Positions 41,063 through 51,300 of a DNA stretch of 53,081 nt are shown here, piece by piece. Under the pieces are notes generated by a model that did no database searches, was not told the origin of the DNA, and saw nothing but the letters and a program-made list of their open reading frames with translations. This DNA comes from Spirochaetales bacterium (GTDB lineage Bacteria > Spirochaetota > Spirochaetia > Treponematales > UBA12059): assembly GCA_016926955.1 (NCBI GenBank), contig JAFGNN010000091.1, forward strand, positions 1 through 53,081. Direction: 5' to 3'. Each line of letters opens with the position of its first letter. Position 1 is the stretch's first letter. Made by a program: the position numbers and the translations under genes.

Positions 41063-42054
41063 TGAAAGCACGCACGGCGCTGTTCGCTGCATCCTTCCTC
41101 GCACTCTCCCTGTCGGTCGCGGCCCAGGAACGGCTCCGTGTCCCCGTGGCCGCGGTCGTCGAGCTATCGGAGCTCGGCGAGGAGGGCGCCTGGGTGGACT
41201 GCATCCTCGGCGATTCCGTCGCCGTCTCCTTCGACACGCCGAATCCCTTCATACAAGGCGTCGAATTCGAGCTCCGGATTCCGCCGCCGGCCATGGCCGC
41301 CTCGTCGACCATACTCTGGTCCGTGTGGCGGAGCCTCGACCCGCGCCCGGCCACCGATCGCTACGACTACCGGGGTATCCACGTGGCCACGCAACCCCTG
41401 CCGGCCCGCGTCTCCCTCGTAGTCCAGGTGCCCGCCATAGCCCGTCATACCCTGCGCAGCGGTCCCTACGCGCTCGTCATACCCGAACTCGTCGCGGCCG
41501 AGCGCTATCCGCTGCTTTTCCACCTGGAAGCCGCCGGCAAAGGCGTTTCCGCCGAGCTCGGGAAAGCCGCGTTCCGGCTGCGCGTGCGTCCCCTTTTCAC
41601 CGACGAGGGCGGCATCGCCCTCACCCTCCGCGATCCCGACGGCGCGGTCCCGTCCGCCCCCCCCGAGCTGTGGGCAGACGGAAAGAAGGTCGAGCTTCGC
41701 GACGGAATCCTCGTCCTGAAGAAGGGCGTCCGTTCGATCCAGGTCTCCGTTCCCGGCTATCGCGACGAGCACCGCACGGTGACCGTGGAGCCCGGCCGCG
41801 TCATCGCTCTCTCGCTCGAGCTCGTCGGGACCGCTCCCGTCCTGAACGCCCAGGCTCCGGACCTCGCTCGCATCGAGCTCGACGGCCTCCCCTGGGACCA
41901 CGTCGCGACGCCCCGCCTCGAGATCGAGGCCGGGGAGCATACGCTCGTCTGTCGGCTCGGCGACTACACCGTCACCCGCCGCTTCACCGCAGTGAAAGGG
42001 CGGACCTACGACATCGTTTTGTCGGTCCAGCTCGAAGTTACGGAAGGACCCTGA
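41062..42054 (+). CDS. Secreted protein with PEGA-like C-terminal domains
   Basis: A 330-aa protein with a signal peptide (ALFAASFLALSLSVAAQ). The mature N-terminal half is beta-rich with GVEFELRIPPP and WSVWRSL. The second half holds short repeats resembling PEGA/carboxypeptidase-like folds (LWADGKKVELRDGILVLKKG, SVPGYRDEHRTVTVEPG, IELDGLPWDHVATPRLEIEAGEH). Such domains are common in surface proteins that carry a conserved turn. The ATG overlaps the M23 stop, so the pair is probably co-produced and periplasmic. Function unknown. Confidence 0.72.
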   Translation: MKARTALFAASFLALSLSVAAQERLRVPVAAVVELSELGEEGAWVDCILGDSVAVSFDTPNPFIQGVEFELRIPPPAMAASSTILWSVWRSLDPRPATDRYDYRGIHVATQPLPARVSLVVQVPAIARHTLRSGPYALVIPELVAAERYPLLFHLEAAGKGVSAELGKAAFRLRVRPLFTDEGGIALTLRDPDGAVPSAPPELWADGKKVELRDGILVLKKGVRSIQVSVPGYRDEHRTVTVEPGRVIALSLELVGTAPVLNAQAPDLARIELDGLPWDHVATPRLEIEAGEHTLVCRLGDYTVTRRFTAVKGRTYDIVLSVQLEVTEGP

Positions 42055-42114
42055 TCCCTCGCGCGGGTCCCCGGCGCCGTCCGGGCCCGCGGGAAACCCG
42101 GAAGGTATGAAGGC

Positions 42115-42894
42115 ATGACCAGGCTGATCTCGTGGAACGTCAACGGCGTGCGCTCCGCGCATTCCAAGGGACTGCTCGGCTGGCTCGACTCGGAGCGCCC
42201 CGACATCCTATGCCTGCAGGAGACCAAGGCCGACCCCGACCAGCTCACGAAGGAGCTCCTCGCGCCCGTCGACTCAGACGGGCGGCCGTACCGCGCGTAC
42301 TGGGCGAGCGCGAAGAAGCGGGGGTATTCCGGCGTTGCCATCTGGTCGCGCGAGGAACCCCGCTCGGTTTCCTTCATGGGCGTGAGCGAATTCGACGACG
42401 AGGGCCGCACCCTCGTGGCCGACTACGGAGACTTCGTCCTCGTCTCCGCCTACTTCCCCAACTCGCAGGATGCTGGCGCCCGCCTTCCGTACAAGCTCGG
42501 CTACCTGGCCGCCATGAAGGACCTGCTCGACGGCCTCGTCGCCAAGGGCCGCCGCGTCCTGGTCTGCGGCGACTTCAACATCGCCCACAAGCCGATAGAC
42601 CTCGCGCGCCCGAAGGAGAACGAGGGCAACCCCGGCTACCTGCCCGAGGAGCGCGCCTGGATGGACTCCTTCATCGGCTCCGGCTACGTCGACACCTTCC
42701 GCATGTTCGACTCTTCACCCGAGAAGTACTCCTGGTGGAGCTACCGCATGCGCGCCCGCGAGAAGAACATAGGGTGGAGGATCGACTACCACTGCGTCGA
42801 CTCAGGGCTCGCGCCCAAGGTCAAGGCGGCCGCCATCCTCGACCAGGTGCAGGGCAGCGACCACTGCCCCGTCTCCGTAACCTTGGATATTTAA
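42115..42894 (+). CDS. xthA: Exodeoxyribonuclease III
   Basis: A 259-aa AP endonuclease and 3'-5' exonuclease for base-excision repair. Motifs: LISWNVNGVRS, LCLQETKAD (catalytic Glu), VCGDFNIAHK (catalytic Asp), IGWRIDYH and GSDHCPVSV (catalytic His). ATG 42115 has GGAAGG upstream. It lies downstream of the secreted-protein genes with a 60-bp gap and is followed by an E-family repeat. Confidence 0.95.
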   Translation: MTRLISWNVNGVRSAHSKGLLGWLDSERPDILCLQETKADPDQLTKELLAPVDSDGRPYRAYWASAKKRGYSGVAIWSREEPRSVSFMGVSEFDDEGRTLVADYGDFVLVSAYFPNSQDAGARLPYKLGYLAAMKDLLDGLVAKGRRVLVCGDFNIAHKPIDLARPKENEGNPGYLPEERAWMDSFIGSGYVDTFRMFDSSPEKYSWWSYRMRAREKNIGWRIDYHCVDSGLAPKVKAAAILDQVQGSDHCPVSVTLDI

Positions 42895-43012
42895 GAGAAC
42901 CACGGAGTCACGGAGCAAGGGAGGGAGGGAGAAGAAAGGCGAGGGCTTGATCAGAAGCCTCGTTTTCTCGACTCCCGCCGGCCTCCGTGTCTCAGTGCCT
43001 CCACGGTTCTGC
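42895..43012. repeat. E-family inverted repeat, copy E4
   Basis: Left arm aaccacggagtcacggag (from 42898) with a purine tract; right arm ctccgtgtctcagtgcctccacgg (42983-43006). It fills the gap between xthA and the rhomboid gene. Confidence 0.65.
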
Positions 43013-43027
43013 ATGTAAGGAAGCGCC

Positions 43028-43588
43028 ATGAAGATCAAGTACAACGCGCCGGCGGTGCTCACGTTCACGCTCGTGTCGGGCCTCATCCTCGCGCTCGACT
43101 CCACCGCCTTCCCGGGACTTGCCGAGGGCCTCTTCAGCGCCCCCGCGCGCGGCACGTTCCGCGCCGGCAGCCCGCTGGACTGGTTCCGCCTCATATCGCA
43201 TGTCGCGGGCCACGCCGGCCTCGAGCACTTCCTCTCGAACTTCATGATGATCCTCTTGCTCGGCCCCATACTCGAGGCAGTCTACGGCTCGCCCCTCATG
43301 CTGCTCATGGGCGGCGTCACCGCGCTGGCCACCGGCATCCTCAACGCGCTGCTCTTCCCGACTTCGCTCATGGGCGCTTCCGGCATCGTATTCATGATGA
43401 TACTCCTCGCCAGTTTCACCAATTTCGGCAAGGGCGAGATCCCGATCACCTTCCTCCTCGTCATGATCCTCTTCCTCGGCCGCGAAGTGCTCGCCTCCTT
43501 CGCCTCGAACCAGGTCAGCGAGTTCGCCCACATCATCGGCGGCCTCATGGGCGCCTTCTTCGGCTTCCTCCGCCCCCGCAAGGCCTGA
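43028..43588 (+). CDS. Rhomboid-family intramembrane serine protease
   Basis: A 186-aa membrane protein with five to six hydrophobic helices. Rhomboid marks: HAGLEHFLSNFMMILLLGPILE (the HxxxxHxxxN motif), MGASGIVF with the GxSG catalytic Ser, and the catalytic His in FAHIIGGLMGAFFG. It cleaves membrane-embedded substrates, which are unknown here. AAGGA precedes the ATG. It stands alone, with an E-family repeat upstream and a weak terminator-like hairpin downstream. Confidence 0.92.
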   Translation: MKIKYNAPAVLTFTLVSGLILALDSTAFPGLAEGLFSAPARGTFRAGSPLDWFRLISHVAGHAGLEHFLSNFMMILLLGPILEAVYGSPLMLLMGGVTALATGILNALLFPTSLMGASGIVFMMILLASFTNFGKGEIPITFLLVMILFLGREVLASFASNQVSEFAHIIGGLMGAFFGFLRPRKA

Positions 43589-43690
43589 GCGACGGGGGAA
43601 AGCGCCGGGGGAAAGGGCAACTCGGTCGCCTTCGCGCTTCGGGCGGCGGGTTTTCCGTCGGCATCGGGTAGCCCGCTTCGACCCGCCAGC

Positions 43691-43718
43691 CGCACCGCCT
43701 CAGGCGGCGGCCATTTTT
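43691..43718 (+). terminator. Possible terminator after the rhomboid gene
   Basis: CCGCC (43695-43699) pairs with GGCGG (43703-43707), extended by flanking CCGC/CGG, followed within 7 nt by ttttt (43714-43718). The stem is short. Confidence 0.35.
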
Positions 43719-43799
43719 CGGGCGGAAAGGCCTCCCCGTAAGGTGGCGCCGTGTCGTATACTTGACGCAACCAAAGCAGTACACCCACGGGAGGACCAC

Positions 43800-44183
43800 A
43801 TGGCAGGAAAGAACGCAGGCTTCGACGACGCGGCCGATTTCGTGGATGGCGCCGACTTTGCCGCGCTCGACGCGCTCGCCGCGCGCATCGACTCGCGCCG
43901 ACTCGAGCTCCGCAAGGAGGGTGCCAAGGATCTCATGAAGAAGCTCCACGTGGGCGCCTTCGTCCGCTTCGAGACCTCCAGGGGCCAGGAATGGGGCGTG
44001 GTGGCCGGCGTCACCGAGGAGTACGTGTCGGTGCGCGGCCGCGACCAGACCCGCGGGCGCCAGAAGCGCCTGGAGTTCCACGAGGTGCTCGAGCTCACCG
44101 ACGACGAGCCCCCGGCCGTGGAGGTCGCGCCTGTCGCGGCGTCGGGTCCGAAGAAGCGCGGCCGGAAGCCCAAGGCTTCCTGA
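43800..44183 (+). CDS. Small protein with C-terminal AT-hook-like tail
   Basis: A 127-aa protein. The N-terminal half is helical and charged (DFAALDALAARIDSRRLELRKEG), the middle is a small beta domain (AFVRFETSRGQEWGVVAGVTEEYVSVRG) and the end is KKRGRKPKAS, an AT-hook-like basic motif. It may bind DNA, but the family was not recognised. ATG 43800 has gggagg upstream; the 19-residue extension to 43743 would overlap a TATACT box (43757-43762). Followed by a 10-bp-stem hairpin. Confidence 0.75.
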   Translation: MAGKNAGFDDAADFVDGADFAALDALAARIDSRRLELRKEGAKDLMKKLHVGAFVRFETSRGQEWGVVAGVTEEYVSVRGRDQTRGRQKRLEFHEVLELTDDEPPAVEVAPVAASGPKKRGRKPKAS

Positions 44184-44204
44184 CGGGAATCGGACGGCAA
44201 GCGG

Positions 44205-44242
44205 GGGCGGGGAGTGGAAACGCTCCCCGCCCTTCCTATAAT
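44205..44242 (+). promoter_or_regulatory. Hairpin overlapping the phoH promoter
   Basis: GGGCGGGGAG (44205-44214) pairs perfectly with CTCCCCGCCC (44223-44232). A perfect TATAAT (44237-44242) with a weak GTGGAA (44214-44219) sits on it, so the same DNA may end one transcript and start the next. Predicted start near 44249. Confidence 0.5.
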
Positions 44243-44274
44243 TGAGGGATAGGCCGGGACGTCGAGGAGGATCC

Positions 44275-45582
44275 ATGTCCGAGGACAAGGCTATCAAGAC
44301 CTTCGTGGTGGACACCAATGTGCTCGTGCACAACCCCGAGGCGGTCATGTCCTTCAAGGACACCGAGGTGGTCATCCCTCTCTGGGTGCTCGAGGAGCTC
44401 GACGGGCTCAAGATCTCACCCGACTATAAGGGCAAGGCCGCCCGCGACGCCATCCGCTTCCTCGACTCGGTGTCGGGCAAGGGAAACCTTCACTCGGGCG
44501 TCAGGCTCGAGAACGGCTCAACCCTCCGCGTCGCCCTCGACCTGCCGGCGGAGCGTCCCCGCGAATTCGACGCGGGCAAGTACGACAATCGCATCATCCT
44601 TTGCGCCTACGCGCTCCAGATGGAGGGCCGCAAGGTCTTCTTCGTCTCCAAGGACATCAATGCCCGCGTCAAGGCCACGGCGCTCGGCATCAGGGCCGTC
44701 GACTACGACAAGCAGAAGGTCGACATCGACCGGCTCCACTCCGGCTTCCGCGATGCGGTCGCCACGGGCGAGGACCTGGCGGCCCTCGATTCGGGCGTCG
44801 GCCTGCCCTGGCCCGAGAAGCTCCTGGCCAACGAGTTCGTCACGCTCCGCTCGCGCTCGGGCGACATCCAGCGCCTGTCCCGCTACGACGCCGTCGAGGG
44901 CCGCCTCGAGCTCGTTGAGGCAAAGTACGAGGAGGTCTCCGGCATTTCGGCCCTCAACGAAAGGCAGCGCATGGCCTTCGACCTCCTCCTCGACGACCGG
45001 ATAAAGCTGGTCACCCTGGTGGGCAAGGCGGGCACGGGAAAGACCCTCATGGCCATCGCCGCGGGCCTCAAGAAGATCCTCGACGAGAAGAAGTACTCGC
45101 GCATGCTCGTGTCGCGGCCCGTCATCCCCGTCGGCAAGGACATCGGCTACCTGCCCGGCGAGAAGTCCGCCAAGATGAGCGCCTGGATGCAGCCCATCTT
45201 CGACAACCTCGAGTACATCCTCGGCGTCCACAAGAGGCCGAACATGAAGAGCGCCGAACAGCTGCTCAAGGACCGCGTCATCGAGATCGAGGCCCTGACC
45301 TACATCCGCGGGCGCTCGCTCCCGAACCTCTACATCGTCATCGACGAGGCTCAGAACCTGACTCCCCACGAGGTCAAGACCATAGTCAGCCGCGCCGGCG
45401 ACGGCACCAAGGTAATCCTGACCGGCGACCCCTACCAGATCGACAACATGTACCTGGACGCCAACTCGAACGGACTTTCGTTCCTCGTGGAGGCGTTCAA
45501 GGGCCAGGCCTGCTACGGCCACGTCACGCTCGCCCGGAGCGAGCGGAGCGAGCTCGCCGAGCTCGCCTCGACCCTGCTCTAG
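44275..45582 (+). CDS. PhoH-family ATPase with N-terminal PIN domain
   Basis: A 435-aa PIN-PhoH fusion (PhoH2 type). PIN: FVVDTNVLVHNPEAV, VLEELDG, and FDAGKYDNRIILCAYAL with acidic active-site residues. PhoH: LVGKAGTGKTLMAIAAG (Walker A), VSRPVIPVGKDIGYLPG, YIVIDEAQNLTP (Walker B) and LTGDPYQID. PhoH2 proteins are ATP-dependent RNA helicases with RNase activity; VapBC-like origin has been proposed for them. GAGGAGG lies 4 nt before ATG 44275. It heads a short operon with a zinc ribbon gene. Confidence 0.93.
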   Translation: MSEDKAIKTFVVDTNVLVHNPEAVMSFKDTEVVIPLWVLEELDGLKISPDYKGKAARDAIRFLDSVSGKGNLHSGVRLENGSTLRVALDLPAERPREFDAGKYDNRIILCAYALQMEGRKVFFVSKDINARVKATALGIRAVDYDKQKVDIDRLHSGFRDAVATGEDLAALDSGVGLPWPEKLLANEFVTLRSRSGDIQRLSRYDAVEGRLELVEAKYEEVSGISALNERQRMAFDLLLDDRIKLVTLVGKAGTGKTLMAIAAGLKKILDEKKYSRMLVSRPVIPVGKDIGYLPGEKSAKMSAWMQPIFDNLEYILGVHKRPNMKSAEQLLKDRVIEIEALTYIRGRSLPNLYIVIDEAQNLTPHEVKTIVSRAGDGTKVILTGDPYQIDNMYLDANSNGLSFLVEAFKGQACYGHVTLARSERSELAELASTLL

Positions 45583-45602
45583 GACGGGGGGAGGGAAGGG
45601 CG

Positions 45603-45866
45603 ATGCGCGTCGCGTTCTGCGCCTCCTGCGGCCGGATGATCTTGCGCAGCTTCGCCTTCTGCCCCTACTGCGGGTCGAAGGCCGCCGAGGAGAGTCGCGC
45701 CACTTTCGAGGACGCCGTGCGCGAGCCCTTCGACCGCCTCGCCGAGGCCGCCGGCCAAAGCGGCCGCGACGTCGTCAGCCTCCGCATCGACCGCCTCATC
45801 CGCGACCTCTCGAGGCTGGAGACGGAGATGGAAGCCATAGAGGCTTACTCGGGCGCGTCGAAATAG
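45603..45866 (+). CDS. Double-CxxC zinc ribbon protein
   Basis: An 87-aa protein: VAFCASCGRMILRSFAFCPYCGSK is a compact zinc ribbon (Cys6, 9, 24, 27), followed by a charged helical tail (DRLAEAAGQSGRDVVSLRIDR, LSRLETEMEAIEAY). A strong GGGAGGGAAGGG lies before the ATG. Twenty nt after phoH. Function unknown; the tail could form a coiled coil for partner binding. Confidence 0.8.
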   Translation: MRVAFCASCGRMILRSFAFCPYCGSKAAEESRATFEDAVREPFDRLAEAAGQSGRDVVSLRIDRLIRDLSRLETEMEAIEAYSGASK

Positions 45867-45894
45867 CGCATCGCGAAGAGCGATGGTATCCAGC

Positions 45895-46053
45895 GGAAAA
45901 AACGGCGAAGGGCGTTATCGGGGCCGTGCGGGGCGGGTCCTGTCGCGCAATAACACATCCGCGCGCTAGGGGCGCGCGCGGACGCGTTTTGCGCGCCACC
46001 CGCCGTCCCGAATCGTTCCGCAAGGCGCTTCGGCGGGTTTGCCCAAGCACGCC
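45895..46053 (-). repeat. H-family structured repeat, copy R2 (core 45932-46004)
   Basis: Nearly the same as R1 at 25947-26107, on the same strand. The core hairpin has GGCGGGT/ACCCGCC ends and a GCGCGC-rich centre. It lies 135 bp from the transposase remnant. Confidence 0.7.
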
Positions 46054-46188
46054 GCATCGCAAGCGGGGCGCTCTTTCGGCGGGCGCTCGAGCGGGCGGGT
46101 GCGGTGCCGCGTGGGGTTGCGCGGGGGCGGGGGCGCGCGGGCAGTGTCGAGGATAGGCTGGAAAGCGTTGTTGATGGGCGTGGGCGCT
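46054..46188. other. Short GC-rich gap
   Basis: Between R2 and the transposase remnant; nothing recognisable beyond GC-rich simple sequence. Confidence 0.5.
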
Positions 46189-46548
46189 TCACGATGCCGG
46201 CTTGAAACCCAGGGATGGAGAAGGCAATGCCAGGCGCGTATGCTCCGGGAAGAGCAGCTCCACGAGGGGTGAGGGCGGATCGCACGGATCCGGAATCCCA
46301 TCGCGATGACGCCAAAGCCCTCCGAAGCGCCAGTCGCGCGGATATGCGACCTGGCCTGATTTCACCGGATTGTCGTCGAGGTATTTGAACACCTCGAGGA
46401 AGGCCTTGACTCCTTCGACGATGCGGGAGAAGAAGCGCGCGCCCCAGAAGTGGCCGGTCACCCGATGGCGGCGGTTCCATGCCATGTCGTAAACGCTCAT
46501 GATCCATTGCATGATCCGGGGACAATGGAAGCTCTGTCCCTGGGGCAC
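46189..46548 (-). pseudogene. Remnant of a REP-associated tyrosine transposase (Y1/IS200-like)
   Basis: A 119-aa frame matching the C-terminal part of RAYT proteins: [31 protein letters not shown] and [15 protein letters not shown]. The N-terminal half with the HUH motif is missing, and no in-frame continuation is seen, so it is broken. Residues before RIMQWI come from a GGGACA/TGTCCC palindrome (46519-46540), which marks the truncation point. RAYTs mobilise palindromic REP sequences at single-stranded DNA. R2 lies 135 bp past its 3' end, the kind of neighbourhood RAYT genes have. Confidence 0.75.
46519..46540. repeat. GGGACA/TGTCCC palindrome (T family) at the transposase break
   Basis: GGGACA (46519-46524) and TGTCCC (46535-46540) flank 10 nt. 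It contains a T motif and lies within the remnant's first codons. Confidence 0.6.
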
Positions 46549-46896
46549 CGTTTGAATGGAGCAGAGAGGAGAGGAGTGTTCGCATGTGCACTGTCCCTTT
46601 CGGGGTGCAACCCATCGCCGCGTTCGTCCGGGGAAGGCGGTCGCGCTCCGCCCCGTGAGCTCTGTCCCTTTCGGAGCTTTTTTCCCCCCGGTCCTCTTCC
46701 AGATCCTCCTTTTCTGTCGCTCTCCTCTTGGCTCTGCGTCTCATCGCCTCCGCGATTCTCTTCTCGTGTCTTCCCATCTCTTCTCCTCTCCCTCATCCCT
46801 CCGCGCCTCCGCGCCTCTGCGGTTCAACTCTTCTGGTGGCCACATCGGGGAAGGAGGTGTATCATCGTCGCGACAGTTTCCAATGGAGGGACAGAC
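46549..46896. other. Gene-free spacer before kbl with T motifs and E-family arm
   Basis: Contains tgtccctttcgg twice (near 46592 and 46664, the latter in GAGCTCTGTCCC 46657-46668), a pyrimidine-rich tract and an E-type arm ccgcgcctccgcgcctctgcgg (46801-46822). The frame into kbl through this region is not protein-like. Confidence 0.6.
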
Positions 46897-48129
<1,233 letters not shown>

Positions 48130-48138
48130 GGTAATTCC

Positions 48139-48259
48139 AACCACGGAGACACGGAGACGGGGAGTGAGGAGGGAGTGCGAGGGGCGATACGGGATCAAGG
48201 GTGAAAATTTCCCCCGGTTTCTTCTCCCTCTTGTCTCCGTGTCTCCGTGTTTCCGTGGT
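48139..48259. repeat. E-family inverted repeat, copy E6
   Basis: Left arm ccacggagacacggagac (48141-48158) with purine tract; right arm gtctccgtgtctccgtg (48233-48249) followed by tttccgtgg. The best-preserved E copy. Confidence 0.7.
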
Positions 48260-48291
48260 ATTCATTCTGTTAAAAGGATTTAAGGGTAGTC

Positions 48292-48321
48292 TTGCGGGGG
48301 CGGGGGGCGGCGTGCTACGAT
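48292..48321 (+). promoter_or_regulatory. Candidate promoter of smc
   Basis: TTGCGG (48292-48297), 18 bp and TACGAT (48316-48321), the same boxes as the prfA operon promoter. A T motif GAGCTCTGTCCCC (48336-48348) lies in the predicted leader. Confidence 0.4.
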
Positions 48322-48360
48322 GCGTCCTTCCCGCAGAGCTCTGTCCCCCGAGGGTAACCC

Positions 48361-51300
48361 GTGTTCCTGAAAAGCCTCGAGATCTTCGGCTTCAAAAGCT
48401 TCGCCGACCGTACCCGCATCGAGTTCGCCGACGGCATCTCCGCCCTGCTCGGCCCGAACGGCTGCGGCAAGTCCAACGTTGTCGACGCCATCAAGTGGGT
48501 GGTGGGCGAGCAGTCGGCCCGTAGCCTTCGCGCCGAGAGCATGGAAGACATCATTTTCAACGGGACCGAGACGCGAAAGCCCCTTTCGGTAGCCGAGGTA
48601 ACCCTGACCATCTCGAACGAGACGGGGCGGCTCGCGGTGGACCTGCCCGAGGTCCAGATCAAGCGGCGCCTCTACCGCTCCGGCGAGAGCGAGTACCTGC
48701 TCAACGGGCAGAGCGCCAAGCTCAAGGAGATCCGCGAGCTCTTCTGGGACACGGGCATCGGCAAGAGCGCCTACTCCGTGATGGAACAGGGCCGCATCGA
48801 CCAGATACTCTCCTCCAAGCCCGAGGAACGCCGCTACCTTTTCGAAGAGGCGGCCGGCATCACCAAGCACAAGGTGCGCTCGAAGGAAGCCGAGCAGAAG
48901 CTCGCGCGCACCGAGGAGAACCTCCGCCAGGTGCAGGGCATCCTCGGCGAGGTCAAGCGCAGCCACGACACCCTCAAGACGCAGGCGGACAAGACGCTCG
49001 CGTACCGGGGCCTGCGCGAGCAGGTGTTCGAGTCCGAGCTCGACCTCCACCTCCTCAAGCTCCGGCAGTTCGTCGACGAGAAGGCGCGGCGTGACGAGGA
49101 AGTGGAGCGCCGTACCCACGAGCGCGACAAGGTAAAGGGCGAGATCGACGCCATCAACCAGACCCTCGAGGAGAGCCTCGACGTGGTCAACTCGATGGAG
49201 GCCACGCTCGTCGAGCACCAGAAGACGGTGTACGGCCTCGCCGTCGAGCGCGCCGGCAAGGAGAAGGAGCGGAAGCTCCTCGTGGAGCGCGTCGCCGAGG
49301 CAAGGGCCAAGGCTGACCAGGCGCGGCTCCGTGCCAAGGGCGTTTCCGAGCGGCTCGAGGGCTTGCGCGAAGATGTCGACGAAAAGGAGGGCGAGCTCCG
49401 CTCCGTCAAGGGACGGCTCGCCGAGATCGACCGCAATGTCGCCTCCTTCGAGGAGAACATCGCCGTAGCCGATGGCCGCATCAAGGACAACGAGGCCGCC
49501 GTCGTCAAGGCCGAGGCGGATATCCTCAGGCTCGACCTCGAGCGCGCCGAGGCCCAGCGCGAGCTGGATGCCATCACCGAGGACATCGTCGCCGAGCTCG
49601 ACGCCCGCCTCAGGGAAACCGGCTATTCCGCCCAGGAGCGCCGCGCTGCCGAGGACGCCATCGACGCGCTCGTGGCCGGCATCGTGGCCCGGCTCGAGGG
49701 CCGCGCCGCCCTCTTTGACGACCTGGAAAAGCTCCGCGACGTCGGCTCCGACGCGGCCAGGGAGTTGCTGCGCCGCGCCCGCGCGGCCCTCGACGAGACC
49801 GCGGCGCAGAGTCTCGAGCTCCGCGAGCGCTTCGCCCGCTACAAGGCCACGAGCCCGGCCTTCCTCGACGAGTTCCTCTCGCCCGAGGGCATCATCACCA
49901 AGAAGCGGAGCGCCGACGAGCGCATCCGGAAGATCGCCGAGACCGTCGCGTCGCTCCGCGCCGACATGGCGCGCCGCCGCGACGAGAACCGCGAGCTCGC
50001 GCTCAAGGTCGACGAATACCGGAGGACCCTCGAGGAGCTCCGCGGCAACCGCATCCGCATCCAGACCCAGGCCCAGGCCGCGGAGGAAAGCCTGGCCCTG
50101 CTCCGCCGCGAGGTGGCGGCGCAGGAAGCCATGCTCCGCGAGCTGGAGAACGAGGCCTGGCTCGAGGAAAAGCGCCACGCCGAGGCGGAGGAGCGACTGT
50201 CCGACCTCGACGAGGAGATCGCCGAGATAGAGAGGAAGGGCCGCGAGCTCACCGCGGCGCTGGAAAAGCTCGAAAAGGACATCGCGCTCCGGAACTCCGA
50301 CCTTTCGAACCGCCAGGGCGAGCTCAAGAAGAAGATGGAGAAGCTCGGCCAGGTGCAGACCGAGCTCGAGCGGCTCCACATGGGGCTCGCCCAGGTCGAG
50401 ACCGAGATCCGCAACGTCAAGGACAACTTCCGCGAGCAGTACTCGCGCGAGCTCGTCGAGTTCGAGGAGCGCATGTACGAGCTCCGCACGCCCATGGCGG
50501 ATATCCGCGAGAAGCTGTCTGCCGCGCGCGCGAAGCTCAAGGACCTCGGCTCGGTGAACCTGATGGCCGTCGAGGAGTACGCCGAGGTCAAGGAACGCTA
50601 CGACTTCCTTTCGACCCAGCTGGCGGACCTCGAGAAGGCGCGCGAGGACCTGAAGCGCATCACCGCGGAGATCCGGGCCGAGAGCGCCGAGCTCTTCCTC
50701 GAGACCTACAACAAGATCAAGAAGAACTTCCACAACCTTTTCCGCCGGCTCTTCGGCGGCGGCCGCGGCGAGCTCCGCATGGTCGATCCGGACCACGTCC
50801 TCGAATCGGGCATCGAGATCTACGCCCAGCCACCGGGGAAGCGTCTCGAGGCCATCAGCCTGCTTTCAGGCGGCGAGAAGTCGATGACGGCCATCGGCCT
50901 GCTTTTCGCCACCTACATGGTCAAGCCCTCGCCCTTCTGTTTCCTTGACGAGATCGACGCGGCTCTCGACGAGCAGAACGTGGTGCGCTTCGTCACCCTG
51001 CTACGCGAGTTCGGCCGCATGAGCCAGTTCATCGTCATCACGCACAACAAGAAGACGGTAACCGGAGCCGACGCCCTGCTCGGCGTCACCATGGAGGAGT
51101 CCGGCGTCACCAAGGCCATCGCCATGCGCCTCGAGCGCTCCGACGGCGCGCCCATCGTCCCGCCCAAACCCATCGTGGCCATGGAGGACGAGGAGGAGGT
51201 GCCCTGGGAGGACGGCCGCGAGCTCTCGCTCGGACTCGACGATGGCGACGCCTCACCGGGCATCGCCGACGGCGCCTTCCCCGACCCCGCGACGGTGCCG

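Noticed and set aside
46450-46896. N-terminal extension of kbl
   Set aside because: The frame stays open through repeats, but the sequence is repeat-derived; GTG 46897 with GGAGGG gives the family start.
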